Shown here in pieces: positions 12,048 to 24,082 of a stretch of DNA of 64,000 bases. Positions within the stretch are counted from its first letter, which is position 1, and each line of letters starts with the position of its first letter. Both the position numbers and the translations under genes were made by a program. The DNA is from Delphinapterus leucas (taxonomy: Eukaryota; Chordata; Mammalia; Artiodactyla; Monodontidae). The DNA is taken from assembly GCF_002288925.2 (NCBI RefSeq), contig NW_022098004.1, positions 10,583,980-10,647,979 of the forward strand, in the 5' to 3' direction. The notes under the pieces are model-generated. The model had not been told where the DNA came from. It worked only from the letters and a program-made list of their open reading frames with translations, and made no database searches.

Positions 12048-12557
12048 CAGCAGTGTCCAATAGAAATATAACACCTGCCCCAAATGTAATTTTACATTTT
12101 TTAAATCCCACATTAAAAAATGTTTAAATGGGTAAATTAATATTAATAATATATTTAACACAATATATACAAAATATCTCAACATGTCATCAATATAATC
12201 AATGAAAACAAATTAAAATGAAGTATTTTATATTCTTTTTTCATATGAAGTTTTGGAAATCTATGTATTTAACACTTCGAGAACAATTTCAAATCAGACA
12301 ATAAATTCTCACCAGAAATACTTCATCTGTATCTCGATTTCATAAAATTTCAAGTTTAAAAGTAGACTTACATAGTCAGACTGTTCCAAATATGCTTAAG
12401 GTTTTCAACAGCTGAAACAAATATTACTTTTTAAGTGTAAAACAAAATGAATAAAAATTCAATAAAATTAAAAATTTGGTTCCTTCAGTGGCGCCAGCCC
12501 CATTTCAAAGTCTCAGGAGCCGTAAGCAGCACATGACTAGCCAGTTGGACAGAGCAG
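12048..12557. mobile_element. Old hAT-like DNA transposon fossil
   Basis: The left end reads 'cagcagtgtccaatagaaat' and the right end 'gttggacagagcag', an imperfect inverted terminal pair. The interior is AT-rich ('aatattaataatatatttaa', 'aacatgtcatcaatataatc'). I recognise the general family of common mammalian MER repeats but do not assign a name. Confidence 0.55.
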
Positions 12558-13517
12558 CCAGGTGATATCCACGGAGAAGAGGAAGTGGTATCCCTGCCGT
12601 GCCGATCAGGAGGAAAATGCAAGACACTTTCTACCATTTTAATTCGTTTTGGGGATTTGGGTGTAACTGAAACATCCTTTTTAAAGAACATCTATTTGGC
12701 ATGAATTTTATACTAGTAGTGGCATTAATTAATGATAGTAATGATATTTATAGTGGCAGTGATATGTATTTGATATGAGATGTAAAAGCTAATCTTTAGA
12801 GCAAACTTATGGTTGGATATTATACTCTTTTCATTGATGAGGAAACAAACTCAGAGTCATTTATCAAAATGGCGTACTTGAGGTTTTAACTCTAACTCTC
12901 AATGATTTGATGTTTTAATTTCTCTCTGGGGAGCGTTGACTTCACTATAATGACTATACCAGTTGTTAAAGTATTAAAATATATCTATATTAGTAGTACG
13001 TACTGTCCTGAGCTTTTCAAATGCGTTTTCCTTCCCAGCAACCCTTGGATCTGTCACAGCCCATTAACTAAAGGGGTCGTGCTTAATCCAACGGGTACTT
13101 CCGGGTCTCTGCTCAGAGACTGTGGCCAGTATCCATGCCTGCACCTTATCTGTTACAAAGTATTAATTTTAAATATCACTTCTGACTATGCTGTCTCCCC
13201 AGCAGCTAAATTAATATCAGGTCAAAGAGCCCTTATTGACCACTTATTTTGTGCTACATTAAAGTTTGTGTTGATGAAACGAGAACATGGGCAGTGTTCT
13301 ACAGGATACATATTTCTAAATTTTATTTAGAAAATAATATACAAAGTGTGATAATGAATTCAGAAGCAAAGGATAATGTCTTGTTTCTGCAGTTTCTTGA
13401 CAATAAAATAAAATGAGCATTTCCTTCCCACAATACTGATTTTTCTTGACCCACTCTTCCAACCAGAATTGTAGCTTGTTTTCTTTGACTCTTTAGAAGA
13501 ACATTTTTGAGTTACTG

Positions 13518-13590
13518 AATCCATTTGTCCATCCGTCCGTCCATCCATCCATCCATCCATCCATCCATCCATCCATCCATCCAACCAGCC
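13518..13590 (+). repeat. (CCAT)n microsatellite
   Basis: About a dozen uninterrupted CCAT units, preceded by CCGT variants, lying 190 bp upstream of exon B. Confidence 0.95.
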
Positions 13591-13783
13591 TTCTTTTGAC
13601 AGAATCTCTCTTGACCATAGATTAGGTCCTTAGCCCCAGGACAGGTACCAGTGGCATCATTTATCAGGAGATGAGTGAAGTGTTGGTTACATGGTCTCTG
13701 TCCTCCCCTTGTTTAGATTTCTGTCTGTGTCCCCTGGATGATCTCTGCTGATAGCCCTCCAAATGCTCTTCTGTTCCTTGTAG

Positions 13784-13977
13784 ATGCCCCTAAGCCTCCC
13801 ACAGAGGATACCTATCTCATGTTTGATGAATACGGGAGCACAGGGCGGCCCAGAAGATCAGCTGGAAAGTCACACAAAGGCCTAAACGTGGAAACCCTTG
13901 TGGTAGCAGATAAGAAAATGGTGGAAAAGCATGGCAAGGCCAATGTCACCACGTACATTCTCACGGTCATGAACATG
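13784..13977 (+). CDS. ADAMTS18: ADAMTS18 exon B: furin site and start of the protease domain
   Basis: Encodes the rest of codon 95 (Tyr, split T|AT) through Met159; acceptor 'ccttgtag', donor ATG|GTAAGA. RPRR at 116-119 is the proprotein-convertase site whose cleavage frees the mature enzyme. The mature chain then begins SAGK, and the metalloprotease core starts at [12 protein letters not shown] (129-140). An N-glycosylation sequon NVT is at 148. The exon is nearly identical to human ADAMTS18 as recalled. The paralogue ADAMTS16 differs here (I recall VVVDKKMM), which supports ADAMTS18. The following intron stays open in this frame. Confidence 0.97.
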
Positions 13978-14244
13978 GTAAGAGAGATTGTCAGGACCCC
14001 AACCCCCTGCCTCTCCAAGATAGCTAAAAATCATGGAATTCCCTCGCATGGGTTGAATAGCAGGTGTAGCCACATGATTTTATTGAAAAAAATTAAATTT
14101 GGAGGAAATTGGCTTCATACCTACATGTATTTGGTAAAATCAAAACATACATGCTTATATATATGTCTGATCTCCCCTGGCAGTTTCGGAAATTTTCAAA
14201 TTTTGTTTCTTTTACTTTTGTTTGATTTCAATTTGTTCCAACAG
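13978..14244 (+). other. ADAMTS18: Short stop-free intron B/C
   Basis: A 267-bp phase-0 intron, with donor GTAAGA and a T-rich tract before the acceptor 'ccaacag'. The length is exactly 89 codons and the frame carried by exons B and C has no stop across it. Retention would therefore add 89 residues without breaking the protein. It contains no repeat I recognise. Confidence 0.93.
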
Positions 14245-14328
14245 GTTTCCAGCCTCTTTAAAGATGGGACCATTGGAAGTGATATAAACATTGTTGTAGT
14301 CAGCCTCATTCTTCTGGAACAAGAACCT
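14245..14328 (+). CDS. ADAMTS18: ADAMTS18 exon C: protease domain
   Basis: Encodes residues 160-187 (28 codons, phase 0 at both ends), from [15 protein letters not shown] to LILLEQEP; donor CCT|GTAAGT. This is the second helix and strand region of the reprolysin fold, structural rather than catalytic. Human ADAMTS18 has Gly where residue 162 is Ser, by recall. The exon is short and symmetric, so skipping it would stay in frame but remove a core element. Confidence 0.95.
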
Positions 14329-15871
14329 GTAAGTGCCAAACTTCATTTACTTCATCATTCATCCTGCCATTCAGAATACACTTATTGAACACCTACTATG
14401 TGCCAACCCATGTCATTGTCATTAGAAATTCAAATTGGAAAATTTCAAATTACCCTCAAGGAAAGTACAATCTAATAGGGTTGTGCATTTAAATACTGAA
14501 ACATCACAAAATAATTATTTATATATAAACATACAATATATATGCAATATATATTTTTCAATATACGGTGATATCCAATATGATTAAATGTGCATATATA
14601 ATATGAATACAAAAGTAAAGTATGGATATTACGTTATATAAATATTATGGAAGCTTCACAAGGAAAGTGCATTTGGTAAGAGCTTTAAGAGTTAGCTGGA
14701 TTTTGCAAGTTGGAGATGCTGGGTAGGTACAGAGGGTATTTTGAAAATATACTGGAAATAAGTCATCTGAAAATTCTGGTGGTAAACCTACTGTCTCCCA
14801 AAACCAACCACCTTAGGTACTACAGAAACTGAACAAGGAATATTTAACTGCCCTTGACCTGCTAACAGTGAGATGCAAGACAGAACATATAATAAAGTGT
14901 TAAGTTGCATGGCGCCTACTGCTTTGTAGCATTTTGATGTTGAAACTATATTTTCTGAGGTGGGGATTACCAATACAACTATTTTTAAGTCCCCTGAGGC
15001 TTTTCCTCTCCATCTGTAACTCCAGTAATGAATGGACAAAGCAGAGAGTCAGAGACCAGACAAAAATGAACCTAACTGCCCAGGTCTATAGCGCTACAGA
15101 GGTTAACAACGTATCAAATTATTCTTAGAATTTTGGAAGGGCAGAAAAGGTGTGTGTTGTTCGGGAGACCCTTCTGTCTAACTTACCACTCACACTTTGC
15201 CCAAGGACTCAAAGACAGCAACCTCCTAATTCACTGATAATTAAAGATTTTGCCTAAAAACCCTCAATTTGACCCAAGTCAATAGTTCTGAGAAAACATT
15301 TTGATAAAAATTATTTGAAGACTAAGTCCTTTCTTATTCTTTAGAATATTGTGGCTATTTGTTTCTTCATCCATTCAGCGAGCTTTCATTTTATTGGTTG
15401 ATGGATTGTAACCTATGATGTGCCGAGCCCTTGGCTGGAAATTTTGACATAGGGGTAAACAAGCTATGGTCAGTACCGTCCTCATGCTTTGTTGAAGAAG
15501 CCATGGAACTTTATCCCCATTAATTAATAATTATGTTCTAAAAGTAATAACAGTTCTATAAATATGGTACCAGCGTGAGATGAACAAAGGTGTTTCTAAC
15601 TGATGCCAGTTTATTTGTTGTGGAAACACGGTTGGTCATAAAGCACACTACTGAAACTCTGTAGTAACTATCAATACTGTGAGCATTTACCCAAAATATT
15701 TTTAGTTTTTTTTTTTAACACCAGTATGTCCAGCCTTAGCTCAAATGTTTTCCTCTGCTGACCCTTCCCCCAGAAACAAGATGCTTCTGTGTTTGCCTGT
15801 ACAAATGGAATGATGTAACATTCTCATCTCTGTGACAAATTCACACTTTAATTTGTGTGGGTTTCCCATAG
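14329..15871 (+). other. ADAMTS18: ADAMTS18 intron C/D
   Basis: 1543-bp phase-0 intron. It is AT-rich (notably 14500-14650) with a weak MIR/L2-like stretch near 14370-14480 and another near 15360-15480. No exon-like sequence was seen. Confidence 0.85.
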
Positions 15872-16031
15872 GGAGGATTATTGATCAACCATCATGCAGA
15901 CCAATCTCTGAATAGTTTTTGTCAGTGGCAGTCTGCCCTCATTGGAAAGAATGGGAAGAGGCATGACCACGCCATCTTACTCACGGGATTTGATATCTGT
16001 TCCTGGAAGAACGAACCATGTGATACTCTAG
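15872..16031 (+). CDS. ADAMTS18: ADAMTS18 exon D: protease domain
   Basis: Encodes residues 188-240 plus one base of codon 241; acceptor 'cccatag', donor G|GTATGA. It carries the strand and calcium-binding segments leading to the active site: GGLLINHHADQSLNSFC, then KRHDHAILLTGFDIC (216-230) and KNEPCDTL. Cys204, Cys230 and Cys237 are the conserved disulphide cysteines. The sequence is the most conserved of the exons seen, close to identity with human ADAMTS18 as recalled. Confidence 0.97.
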
Positions 16032-16566
16032 GTATGATATGAGCAAATGCTTCATGCACACCCATGTTAGCTAAAAACACAGTCTGGAAACTTTCTATTG
16101 GGTGGATGGCCCTCAGGTTTCTTAATAAGGAGACTTAATCTGCAAATTGTGGAGTATCTTCATTGTACCCTCTGCTGAATTTTGTTCTTTTTAACTGAGC
16201 TCAGTGTGGAATGGGGACCCCTTTACTTTATTCCTGTTGTGTTTTTCTTTAAACCTTTTGATGATCCTTTAGGCATGAGATAAATTGTCATGTAACTACA
16301 CAAGTTGTAGGTTATTCCATAAGCATCTTGACTGCAGAACTGGATAGCTGAAAAGAACTTGACTGGTCTCCGTGGCATTCAACTGTGGCCCCTAGGTAGC
16401 ACGCTTCTTTTAGAAAGTTACTTGAACTTTGAAGGACTCAGCTCTTCCATATTTGTAAAAGACAGTGAATTAGAACTCTATCTTTCGCATCTATATTATA
16501 TTTTCTAGTATAGTCTGTTGCACACAGTAGGAATTCAACAATTTTTTTTAATGAATTGATGCTCAT

Positions 16567-16755
16567 CTAGATCGGGGTGGGCAAATGTTTTCTGTAAAGG
16601 GCAAGACAGTAAATATGTTAGGCTTTGCGTGTGTCATATAAGCTCTGTTGAAACTATTCACTTCCACTGTATTAGTGAAAAAGACAGTATGTAAACAAGT
16701 GAGCATGGCTGTGTTCCAATAAAGCTTCCTTTACTAAAACAGGCAGTGGGAACCA
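16567..16755 (-). mobile_element. Old MER-type DNA transposon fossil
   Basis: Recognisable blocks are 'ttttctgtaaagggcaagac', 'aaatatgttaggctttgcgt' and 'ggctgtgttccaataaagc'. The same family recurs in opposite orientation at 45776-46145. No name assigned. Confidence 0.65.
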
Positions 16756-16920
16756 TATTTTTCAGACACAACTGATAGTCCAGATTGATGGTAAAAATTT
16801 GGGGGTACTGAGAAAAGTTTACATGATTTACTCCCATTTTTTCCTCAAAATATATTTTTCCTTGAAGTGCTTTATAATCCTTCATAATATATTAAAGATA
16901 AAAGTAGATTAGACTTTAAT

Positions 16921-17250
16921 GGGCTTCCCTGACGGCACAGTGGTTAAGAATCCACCTGCCAATGCAAGGGACACGGGTTCGAACCCTGGTCCGGGAAGAT
17001 CCCACATGCCGCGGAGCAACTAAGCCCGTGCGCCACAACTACTGATCCTGTGCTCTAGAGCCCGCGAGCCATGATGACTGAGCCAGCAAGCCACAACTAC
17101 TGAAGCCCGAGTGCCTAGAGCCCATGCTCCGCAACAAGAGAAGCCACCTCAACGAGAAGCCTGCACGCCGCAACTAGAGAAAGCCCGCGCACAGCAACGA
17201 AGACCCAACACAGCCCAAAATAAATATATAAAATAAATTTGTTTAAAAAA
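16921..17250 (+). mobile_element. Long CHR-type SINE with target-site duplication
   Basis: Complete long variant, head 'gggcttccctgacggcacag' to the A-rich tail. Direct repeats AAAGTAGATTAGACTTT (16901-16917) and AAAGTAGATTGGACTTT (17251-17267) flank it, with one mismatch. Confidence 0.95.
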
Positions 17251-17308
17251 AAAGTAGATTGGACTTTTAGAATTTTTTATATTTTGTATTTTTCAAATTC
17301 TCTGTAAT

Positions 17309-19317
17309 TGGTAAAGTAGCAGGATACAAAATTAATGCACAGAAATCTTTGGCATTCCTATACAATAATGATGAAAAATCTGAAAGTGAAATTAAGAAAA
17401 CACTCCCATTTACCATTGCAACAAAAAGAATAAAATACCTAGGAATAAACCTACCTAAGGAGACAAAAGACCTGTATGCAGAAAATTATAAGACACTGTT
17501 GAAAGAAATTAAAGATGATACAGATAGATGGAGAGCTATACCGTGTTCTTGGATTGGAAGAATCAACATTGTGAAAATGACTGTACTACCCAAAGCAATC
17601 TACAGATTCAATGCAATCCCTATCAAACTACCACTGGCATTTTTCACAGAACTAGAACAAAAAATTTCATAATTTGTATGGAAACACAGAAGACCCCCAA
17701 ATAGCCAAAGCAACCTTGAGAATGAAAAATGGAGCTGGAGGAATCAGGCTCCCTGACTTCAGACTATACTACAAAGCTACAGTAATCAAGACAGTATGGT
17801 ACTGGCACAAAAACAGAAATATAGATCAATGGAACAAGATAGAAAGCCCAGAGATAAACCCACGCACATATGGTCACCTTATCTTTGATAAAGGAGGCAA
17901 GAATATACAGTGGAGAAAAGACAGCCTCTTCAATAAGTGGCGCTGGGAAAACTGGACAGGTACATGTAAAAGGACGAGATTAGAACACTCCCTAACACCA
18001 TACACAAAAATAAACTCAAAATGGATTAAAGACCTAAATGTAAGGCCAGAAACTATCAAACTCTTAGAGGAAAACATAGGCAGAACACTCTATGACATAA
18101 ATCACAGCAAGATCCTTTTTGACCCACCTCCTAGAGTAATGGAAATAAAAACAAAAATAAACAAATGGGACCTAATGAAACTTAAAAGCTTTTGCACAGC
18201 AAAGGAAACCATAAACAAGACCAAAAGACAACCCTCAGAATGGGAGAAACTATTTGCAAATAAAGCAACTGACGAAGGATTCATCTCCAAAATTTACAAG
18301 CAGCTCATGCAGCTCAATATCAAAAAAACAAACAACCCAATCCAAAAATGGGCAGAAGACCTAAATAGACATTTCTCCAAAGAAGATATACAGACTGCCA
18401 ACAAACACACGAAAGAATGCTCAACATCATCAATCATTAGGGAAATGCAAATCAAAACTACAATGAGATATCACCTCACACCAGTCAGAATGGCCATCAT
18501 CAAAAAATCTAGAAACAATAAATGCTGGAGAGGGTGTGGAGAAAAGGGAACCCTCTTGCACTGTTGGTGGGAATGTAAATTGATACAGCCACCATGGAGA
18601 ACAGTATGGAGGTTCCTTAAAAAACTACAAATAGAACTACCATATGACCCAGCAATCCCACTACTGGGCATATACTCTGAGAAAACCAGAATTCAAAAAG
18701 AGTCATGTACCATAATGTTCATTGCAGCTCTATTTACAATAGCCAGGACATGGAAGCAACCTAAGTGTCCATCGACAGATGAATGGATAAAGAAGAGGTG
18801 GCACGTATATACAATGGAATATTCCTCAGCCATAAAAAGAAACGAAATTGAGTTATTTGTAGTGAGGTGGATGGACCTAGAGTCTGTCATACAGAGTGAG
18901 GTAAGTCAGAAAGAGAAAAAGAAATACCGTATGCTAACACATATATATGGAATCTAAGAAAAAAAAGAAGATCATGAAGAACCTAGGGGCAAGACGGGAA
19001 TAAAGACACAGACCTACTAGAGAATGGACTTGAGGATATGGAGAGGGGGAAGGGTAAGCTGTGACAAAGTGAGAGAGTGGCATGGACATATATACACTAC
19101 CAAATATAAAATAGATAGCTAGTGGGAAGCAGCCGCATAGCACAGGGAAATCAGCTCGGTGGTTTGTGACCAACTAGAGGGGTGGGATAGGGAGGGTGGG
19201 AGGGAGGCAGGGAAGAGATATGGAAACATATGTATATGTATAACTGATTCACTTTGTTATAAAGCAGAAACTAACACACCATTGTAAAGCAATTATACTC
19301 CAATAAAGATGTTAAAA
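17309..19317 (+). mobile_element. 5'-truncated L1 with broken ORF2
   Basis: Contains the C-terminal third of L1 ORF2 (reverse-transcriptase thumb region through the Cys-rich end, with [18 protein letters not shown]), then the 3'-UTR and AATAAA plus poly-A. Perfect 14-bp direct repeats AAATTCTCTGTAAT at 17295-17308 and 19318-19331 mark the insertion. ORF2 is dead: a CAA-to-TAA nonsense change at 17670-17672 and a one-base insertion soon after (about 17690) shift the frame. The downstream 427-codon frame (17674-18957) is otherwise still open, so the copy is fairly young. It lies in sense orientation inside the ADAMTS18 intron. Confidence 0.96.
17674..18957 (+). pseudogene. L1 ORF2 C-terminal remnant
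   Basis: Open frame of about 427 codons encoding the ORF2 C-terminal part, including [20 protein letters not shown] and [13 protein letters not shown], ending near the consensus ORF2 end. It lacks the endonuclease and the reverse-transcriptase catalytic core, because the insertion is 5'-truncated. The upstream 17311-17672 portion is in another frame. Not a host gene. Confidence 0.95.
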
Positions 19318-20651
19318 AAATTCTCTGTAATGCCTGTATTATGTCCTATAAAATAAGTTTATTTTAATAGTTCACCATTAATCACTGTCTTCAAAACACG
19401 ATGCATGACTGAGAATCAACCGTTTGGGGTGTTGTTCCATAGGTTGGGTTTTTATGATGCGGGTGGCATACATTCAGTCATATTCTCAGCTTGGAATTTG
19501 CAAAGTGACATTTGATAGCCCAGTGCATTGTTGCTGTTTTGAAGAGGGATTCTGAGAAGAGGTAGTTTTATCAGTCAGTCAGAGACCAAAATATACGGAA
19601 AGGCTTGGAGAAACAAGTACAGTTATGTCAGGACATAACCCTAACAACTGTTCTGTAAGTCACTTATTTAAAGCAGCATGTCCTAATGCAAAGAACATGG
19701 GTGTTGACTTCGAATATGTCTGCACTTAAATCCTGAGTCTAGAATTTATGACTGTGAGATCTTGTACAAATTAATTCACCTTTCTGAGCCTCAGTTTCTA
19801 ATATATAATTATACACACGTAGATGTATACGAGGCATATAGGACAGTGTATTGTATTTAACTGCCATTTATTTAGCATTGATGATGATGGTGCCATCCAC
19901 GAGGTTTGCCTATACATTAGATTTAGCAGATGACCTCACTTACGTCATGGCAGCAATGTGGAAGCAGTCAATTCACAAGCATATATTTCATACTCTTGGG
20001 TACTTATCCTTGTTCTACTAGTTATGAAGACCCACACTTGGGAAGAAAGGCATTCAACAGTATAACGTAGTTCAAGATAAACTCGAGAACAGGCTGGAAT
20101 GATTTTATAACTGCTCCTAGGAGAAAAATAAAGTTAATCTGCTAACACTCTTTAGGCCTTTGCATGTTATCTGCTTTAGAAAAAAATGAGGGTGCGTCTC
20201 TTAGAAAATATACCTTGTTTTCTCTTAGAAAATACACCTTGAGCTTTGATGCTAATACTACTGTTAAGTGACTGTTTTACATAGGTTTAGCTGTCATTTT
20301 AGCAATTGTTCTGACCCAAATAATGAGCTTAGATCAGGCATATACATATCCTGTGACTTGCTATCCATCCTGTATATAAAATGGGAATTACAATACTCAT
20401 ACTGCCTTCATACAGTGTTAGGAGGGTCAGTTGATGACAATATCTTTTAAAAGCAAGAAAGTATTAAGTCCTACTCTTATCTATTTAGAGAGGACAGAGA
20501 GGCGTATACCTCTAGTGTTTTTCTACCAAAAAAAGAAAATACATTAATCCTTTGAACTAAAACTGTGCAGAACATTTTGAGGGCATCGGAAATGATCAGG
20601 TATCTGTGTGTGTTCCTTTCGAATTTGGGTTTGAAATTGCTCTTTCAACAG

Positions 20652-20757
20652 GGTTTGCCCCCATCAGTGGGATGTGCAGTAAGTACCGAAGTTGTACCAT
20701 CAATGAGGACACGGGACTTGGCCTGGCCTTCACCATCGCCCATGAGTCAGGGCACAA
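20652..20757 (+). CDS. ADAMTS18: ADAMTS18 exon E: first half of the zinc site
   Basis: Completes codon 241 and encodes residues 242-275 plus two bases of codon 276; acceptor 'tcaacag', donor AA|GTAAGT. It contains [21 protein letters not shown] and the start of the catalytic motif, HESGH at 271-275. His271 and His275 are zinc ligands and Glu272 is the catalytic base. The third ligand is on the next exon, 3.3 kb downstream. All residues required for catalysis are kept. Confidence 0.97.
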
Positions 20758-23700
20758 GTAAGTGACCCCTTGATATACCACTTTATATGAGAACCAGTTG
20801 GGTGATTCGTTGACATTCCTCTAAGGATTATTATTGACCTGGGTAGAATAAATAGGATAAATCTTGTGTAAAGCTTAGAATAGTACTTGACTATAAGGAG
20901 GGCTCAATCAAAGGCCAGTCATTGTCGAGGCTTTTGTTAAAGAACATTTGATAGCTACTCAATGGTACATTGTGTGCATAAATGGACTGCGAGTTATCTA
21001 ATGGATCCGTTGGTCATTTAGGCATGTGTTTATTCTCTTCCAAGTTTTGCAGCAGTAAAGATACTTTTAGTTCATTATACTACAGAAATAATCATGGGGA
21101 CATGTCAATTCCTAGAATGTAATGACATGTTAATTGTTTAAAAACTTTTGTGTATGCTGTATGCTGGATATTCTTTTCCTCGGTGTCATTGCGTGTCCTT
21201 AATATTCTTTTAATTGAATTCTTTTGTGAGAATAGGGTTAGAAAGGAGGAATAAGAAACCTAAGAGTAATGAGATGAATGTATTTTATGAAGCATATAAC
21301 CTGGTACACATACAGTTCTACAGAGAATTTTCAAACATTATTTAAGCAGTAGCATCTATACTGGAATAAGCATACTGCTTCACAAAATGACTGTTTCAGA
21401 GGGTGTATGAGTTTAGGAGTGTATGTATATGTGTCTTGTACTCAGCGTTTATACTGAATGCTCGTTTTCAGAGCATTAGTTAATTTCTGACTTAAAAATA
21501 AAAGCAAACGCGATCTATTTCGCAACTATGATTTATATTTTGGTATTTTGGTATTAGTGTGTCTTGTGAGCTATTTATTATCTTCAGAAAATTTGAATCT
21601 TGACCATTACTGTTATCCAACAGTCACCCAGCATTTTATGTCTATGCACAACTGCTTTTATAGCAAGATATGAATGAACCAATTTTATTGGAACAGTGGT
21701 GCAAAAATGCCCATTAGGCACAAGGTCCCTGATAAGTGCAGAAAATAAAATATCTAAATGTTTCACCAGCATGAGGTCCACATGAACCAGTCTCTCACTT
21801 TTAAAAAAGTATTGGCCTTTAGGGACTTCCCTGGTGGCACAGTGGTTGGGAACCCCCCTGCCAATGCAGGGGACACTGGTTCGATCCCTGGTCCGGGAAG
21901 ATCCCACATGCCGCGGAGCAACTAAGCCCGTGTGTCACAACTACTGAGCTTGCTCTCTAGAGTCCGCGAGCCACAACTACTCAGCCCGCGTGCCACAACT
22001 ACTGAAACCCACGCACCTAGAGCCCGTGCTCCGCAACAAGAGAAGCCACCGCGATGAGAAGCCCGCGCACCACAACAAAGAGTAGCCCTCACTCGCCACA
22101 ACTAGAGAAAGGTCGCGCACAGTAACGAAGACCCAATGCAGTCAAAAATAAATAAATTAAAAATAAATAAATTTTAAAAAAACGTATTGGCCTTTAAAAA
22201 ATGTAATCATCTTTGGTCATGAGTTAAAGTTACCAAGATCAAAATCCAACACATTAGTAAGGAAAACCAAAGACATTCTCCAGGTGGGGTGAGGAGAGTC
22301 AGAGGTAGGAGGAAGAACAGATATAATGGAAAGTACGTACTCAAATTCTAAATAACATGGCCTAACAGAGTTACATTTTGAAACAGACAATTCATGAGAT
22401 TTTGACAAGACTTTTGACATGTGCTAAAGAAAACTCATGTTATCTTCTAAAAGGCTGTTAAATCAAAGTAAATTAGAAAATTAAGAAATTTCAAGTTCAA
22501 AATTCAATTCAAACTTGGTTTTCTTATGTCCGTAAAACTACAGTGAAATACTGATTTGATGACCTTCTCCTCTTAGAGTAATGGCTTTGATCTCTCCCCA
22601 CCTTATCCCCATTTCTGTGATTCTTACCCTTTCCTGTGGTGCTTTACACGTAAATTTCCTTCTGCTTTTGACTTTCACAAATATTTTGAGAAAGAGTGTC
22701 TCCCAAACAAACCCCCTTAGTTTCCTGGTTAGGTACAACGATGAACTGAATTGGGCAAGGTGGAGGATGAGGAAATGCTTTCCCCGAGTGTGTTTTGAGG
22801 CTAATTAATACCTATGTGTGAATCCGTCACCTCTAAAGCCCTGAGGTACTCACTGATAGGACCACAGTATACCAACATCCTGCCATTCCTTGCCTGGTAA
22901 ATTGGAAGGAATGATGGGAAAATAGCTAGTTTGCAGACATGGGTCACAATAGGATCATACCTATGGTTATAATACAGTTGTTTATTTGGAATAGGCTACC
23001 TTCGAAGGATGGCTATATTGATAAATTATTATATCAGACTAGCATGCTTATTTCCACAGAAATCCTACCTGCCTCTTAAAAATATGTTCTTAAGAGACAC
23101 GTTTTACTCCTCTAAATAATTAGGCTAAGAACAATCTAAATCAATGATAAATTGGTATCCCTCCATTCTCTACCTCCAGAGAAAAGTCAGAAAAAGCTTT
23201 TTTGGGCCCTGAATTTTTTGGAGATGACCAAAGAAGCTTATTTCCCCATCCCCTTCCAGTTTAATATGGCCTGAAATAAGCTCTGTCTTTGTGGTGTGTG
23301 TATTCTATGTGCATATAAACTTTAATGTCACATTTATGCTACCAGTTGGGAGATTTGGGAGTCATTGAGGTGTAATGGATATGATTTCTAGGTAAACCAC
23401 CTAAAATTATTTTTACTCTGTTATTGCTAGAACCTTCTTTGGTGAAATAGACCAAATTAAAGTCTTCTCAAAAAATGCATTCCAAAGAAGTCCATCATGC
23501 GCCTTCAGTAGATGGATTCAACCATTAATTTTCAAAGATGTTTATGGCTGTAGGTAGGGGAATTTAATTATATAAAGAGTCTGTGATTTCAGCAATAAAG
23601 TGATCAGCATTAGAAGTTTATATGTCACACTAATGCGTAAAGAGTCAATAAACAAGTATAACCAGCTTCTGTCTGTACTTACCTCCTACTCATTCTGAAG

Positions 23701-24082
23701 TTTCTTACCACAGTTCCATATGGGTGGCAAGAAAAAAATTTTTGCTGTTTGAAATAAAAGAATTTGACTGTCTCATCATTTTAGTTTAACTTGGAAATCT
23801 TGACCAGAATTTTCTTGCCCTTCAAATCTGTAGCACGTATGCCATTCTTTGATTTTGCGGCCAAGATATAATATAAAAAAGCCCTTAGCATTCTTTAGAA
23901 TTTTCTACATGAATTTTACAACAATAGATAGTACCTCGTTTTGTCTTTCCCTTTTCTTACAATCTCAGTGACTCTGTCCCTCACTTGGGTTCCCTGATTC
24001 TCAATACATCTTTTTCTTCCTCTGCTTATAGTTTGGGCAACGGGTTCCCAGAAGGCTTTCTGTTTTCTTCTTTGTGTTTTAG
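20758..24082 (+). other. ADAMTS18: ADAMTS18 intron E/F (splits the zinc motif)
   Basis: 3325-bp phase-2 intron interrupting the Asn codon of the HESGHN motif. It has one long CHR SINE at 21822-22183. The rest (20760-21800 and 22200-24070) shows no recognisable gene or young repeat. Confidence 0.88.
21822..22183 (+). mobile_element. Long CHR-type SINE with perfect target-site duplication
   Basis: Complete element, head 'gggacttccctggtggcac' to an (AAATA)n-rich tail. Perfect 13-bp repeats GTATTGGCCTTTA occur at 21809-21821 and 22184-22196. Confidence 0.96.

Larger units (their letters stand above)
11575..13783 (+). other. ADAMTS18: ADAMTS18 intron A/B
   Basis: GT-AG intron of 2209 bp in phase 1. 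It holds an old AT-rich DNA-transposon-like repeat at about 12048-12557 and the CCAT microsatellite at 13518. The remainder, including the reading frame at 12950-13330, shows no similarity to a known exon. Confidence 0.85.
16032..20651 (+). other. ADAMTS18: ADAMTS18 intron D/E
   Basis: 4620-bp phase-1 intron. It contains an old MER-type repeat at 16567, a long CHR SINE at 16921 and a 2-kb L1 at 17309, plus MIR-like sequence near 19690-19800. A short imperfect duplication is centred on 20197-20240 (TCTCTTAGAAAATATACCTT, repeated with TACACC). 19330-20640 otherwise shows no gene. Confidence 0.85.

Noticed and set aside
12950..13330. 126-codon open frame upstream of exon B as an extra exon
   Set aside because: Exon A (phase 1) and exon B join perfectly without it; no similarity to ADAMTS proteins and ordinary intronic composition.
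16921..17000. tRNA-like heads of the SINEs as possible tRNA genes
   Set aside because: The B-box-like GGTTCGA and part of the acceptor region are present, but no full cloverleaf. They belong to complete SINEs with tails and target duplications.
17674..18957. The 427-codon frame as a host gene
   Set aside because: It is the C-terminal part of L1 ORF2 within a 5'-truncated insertion flanked by target duplications.
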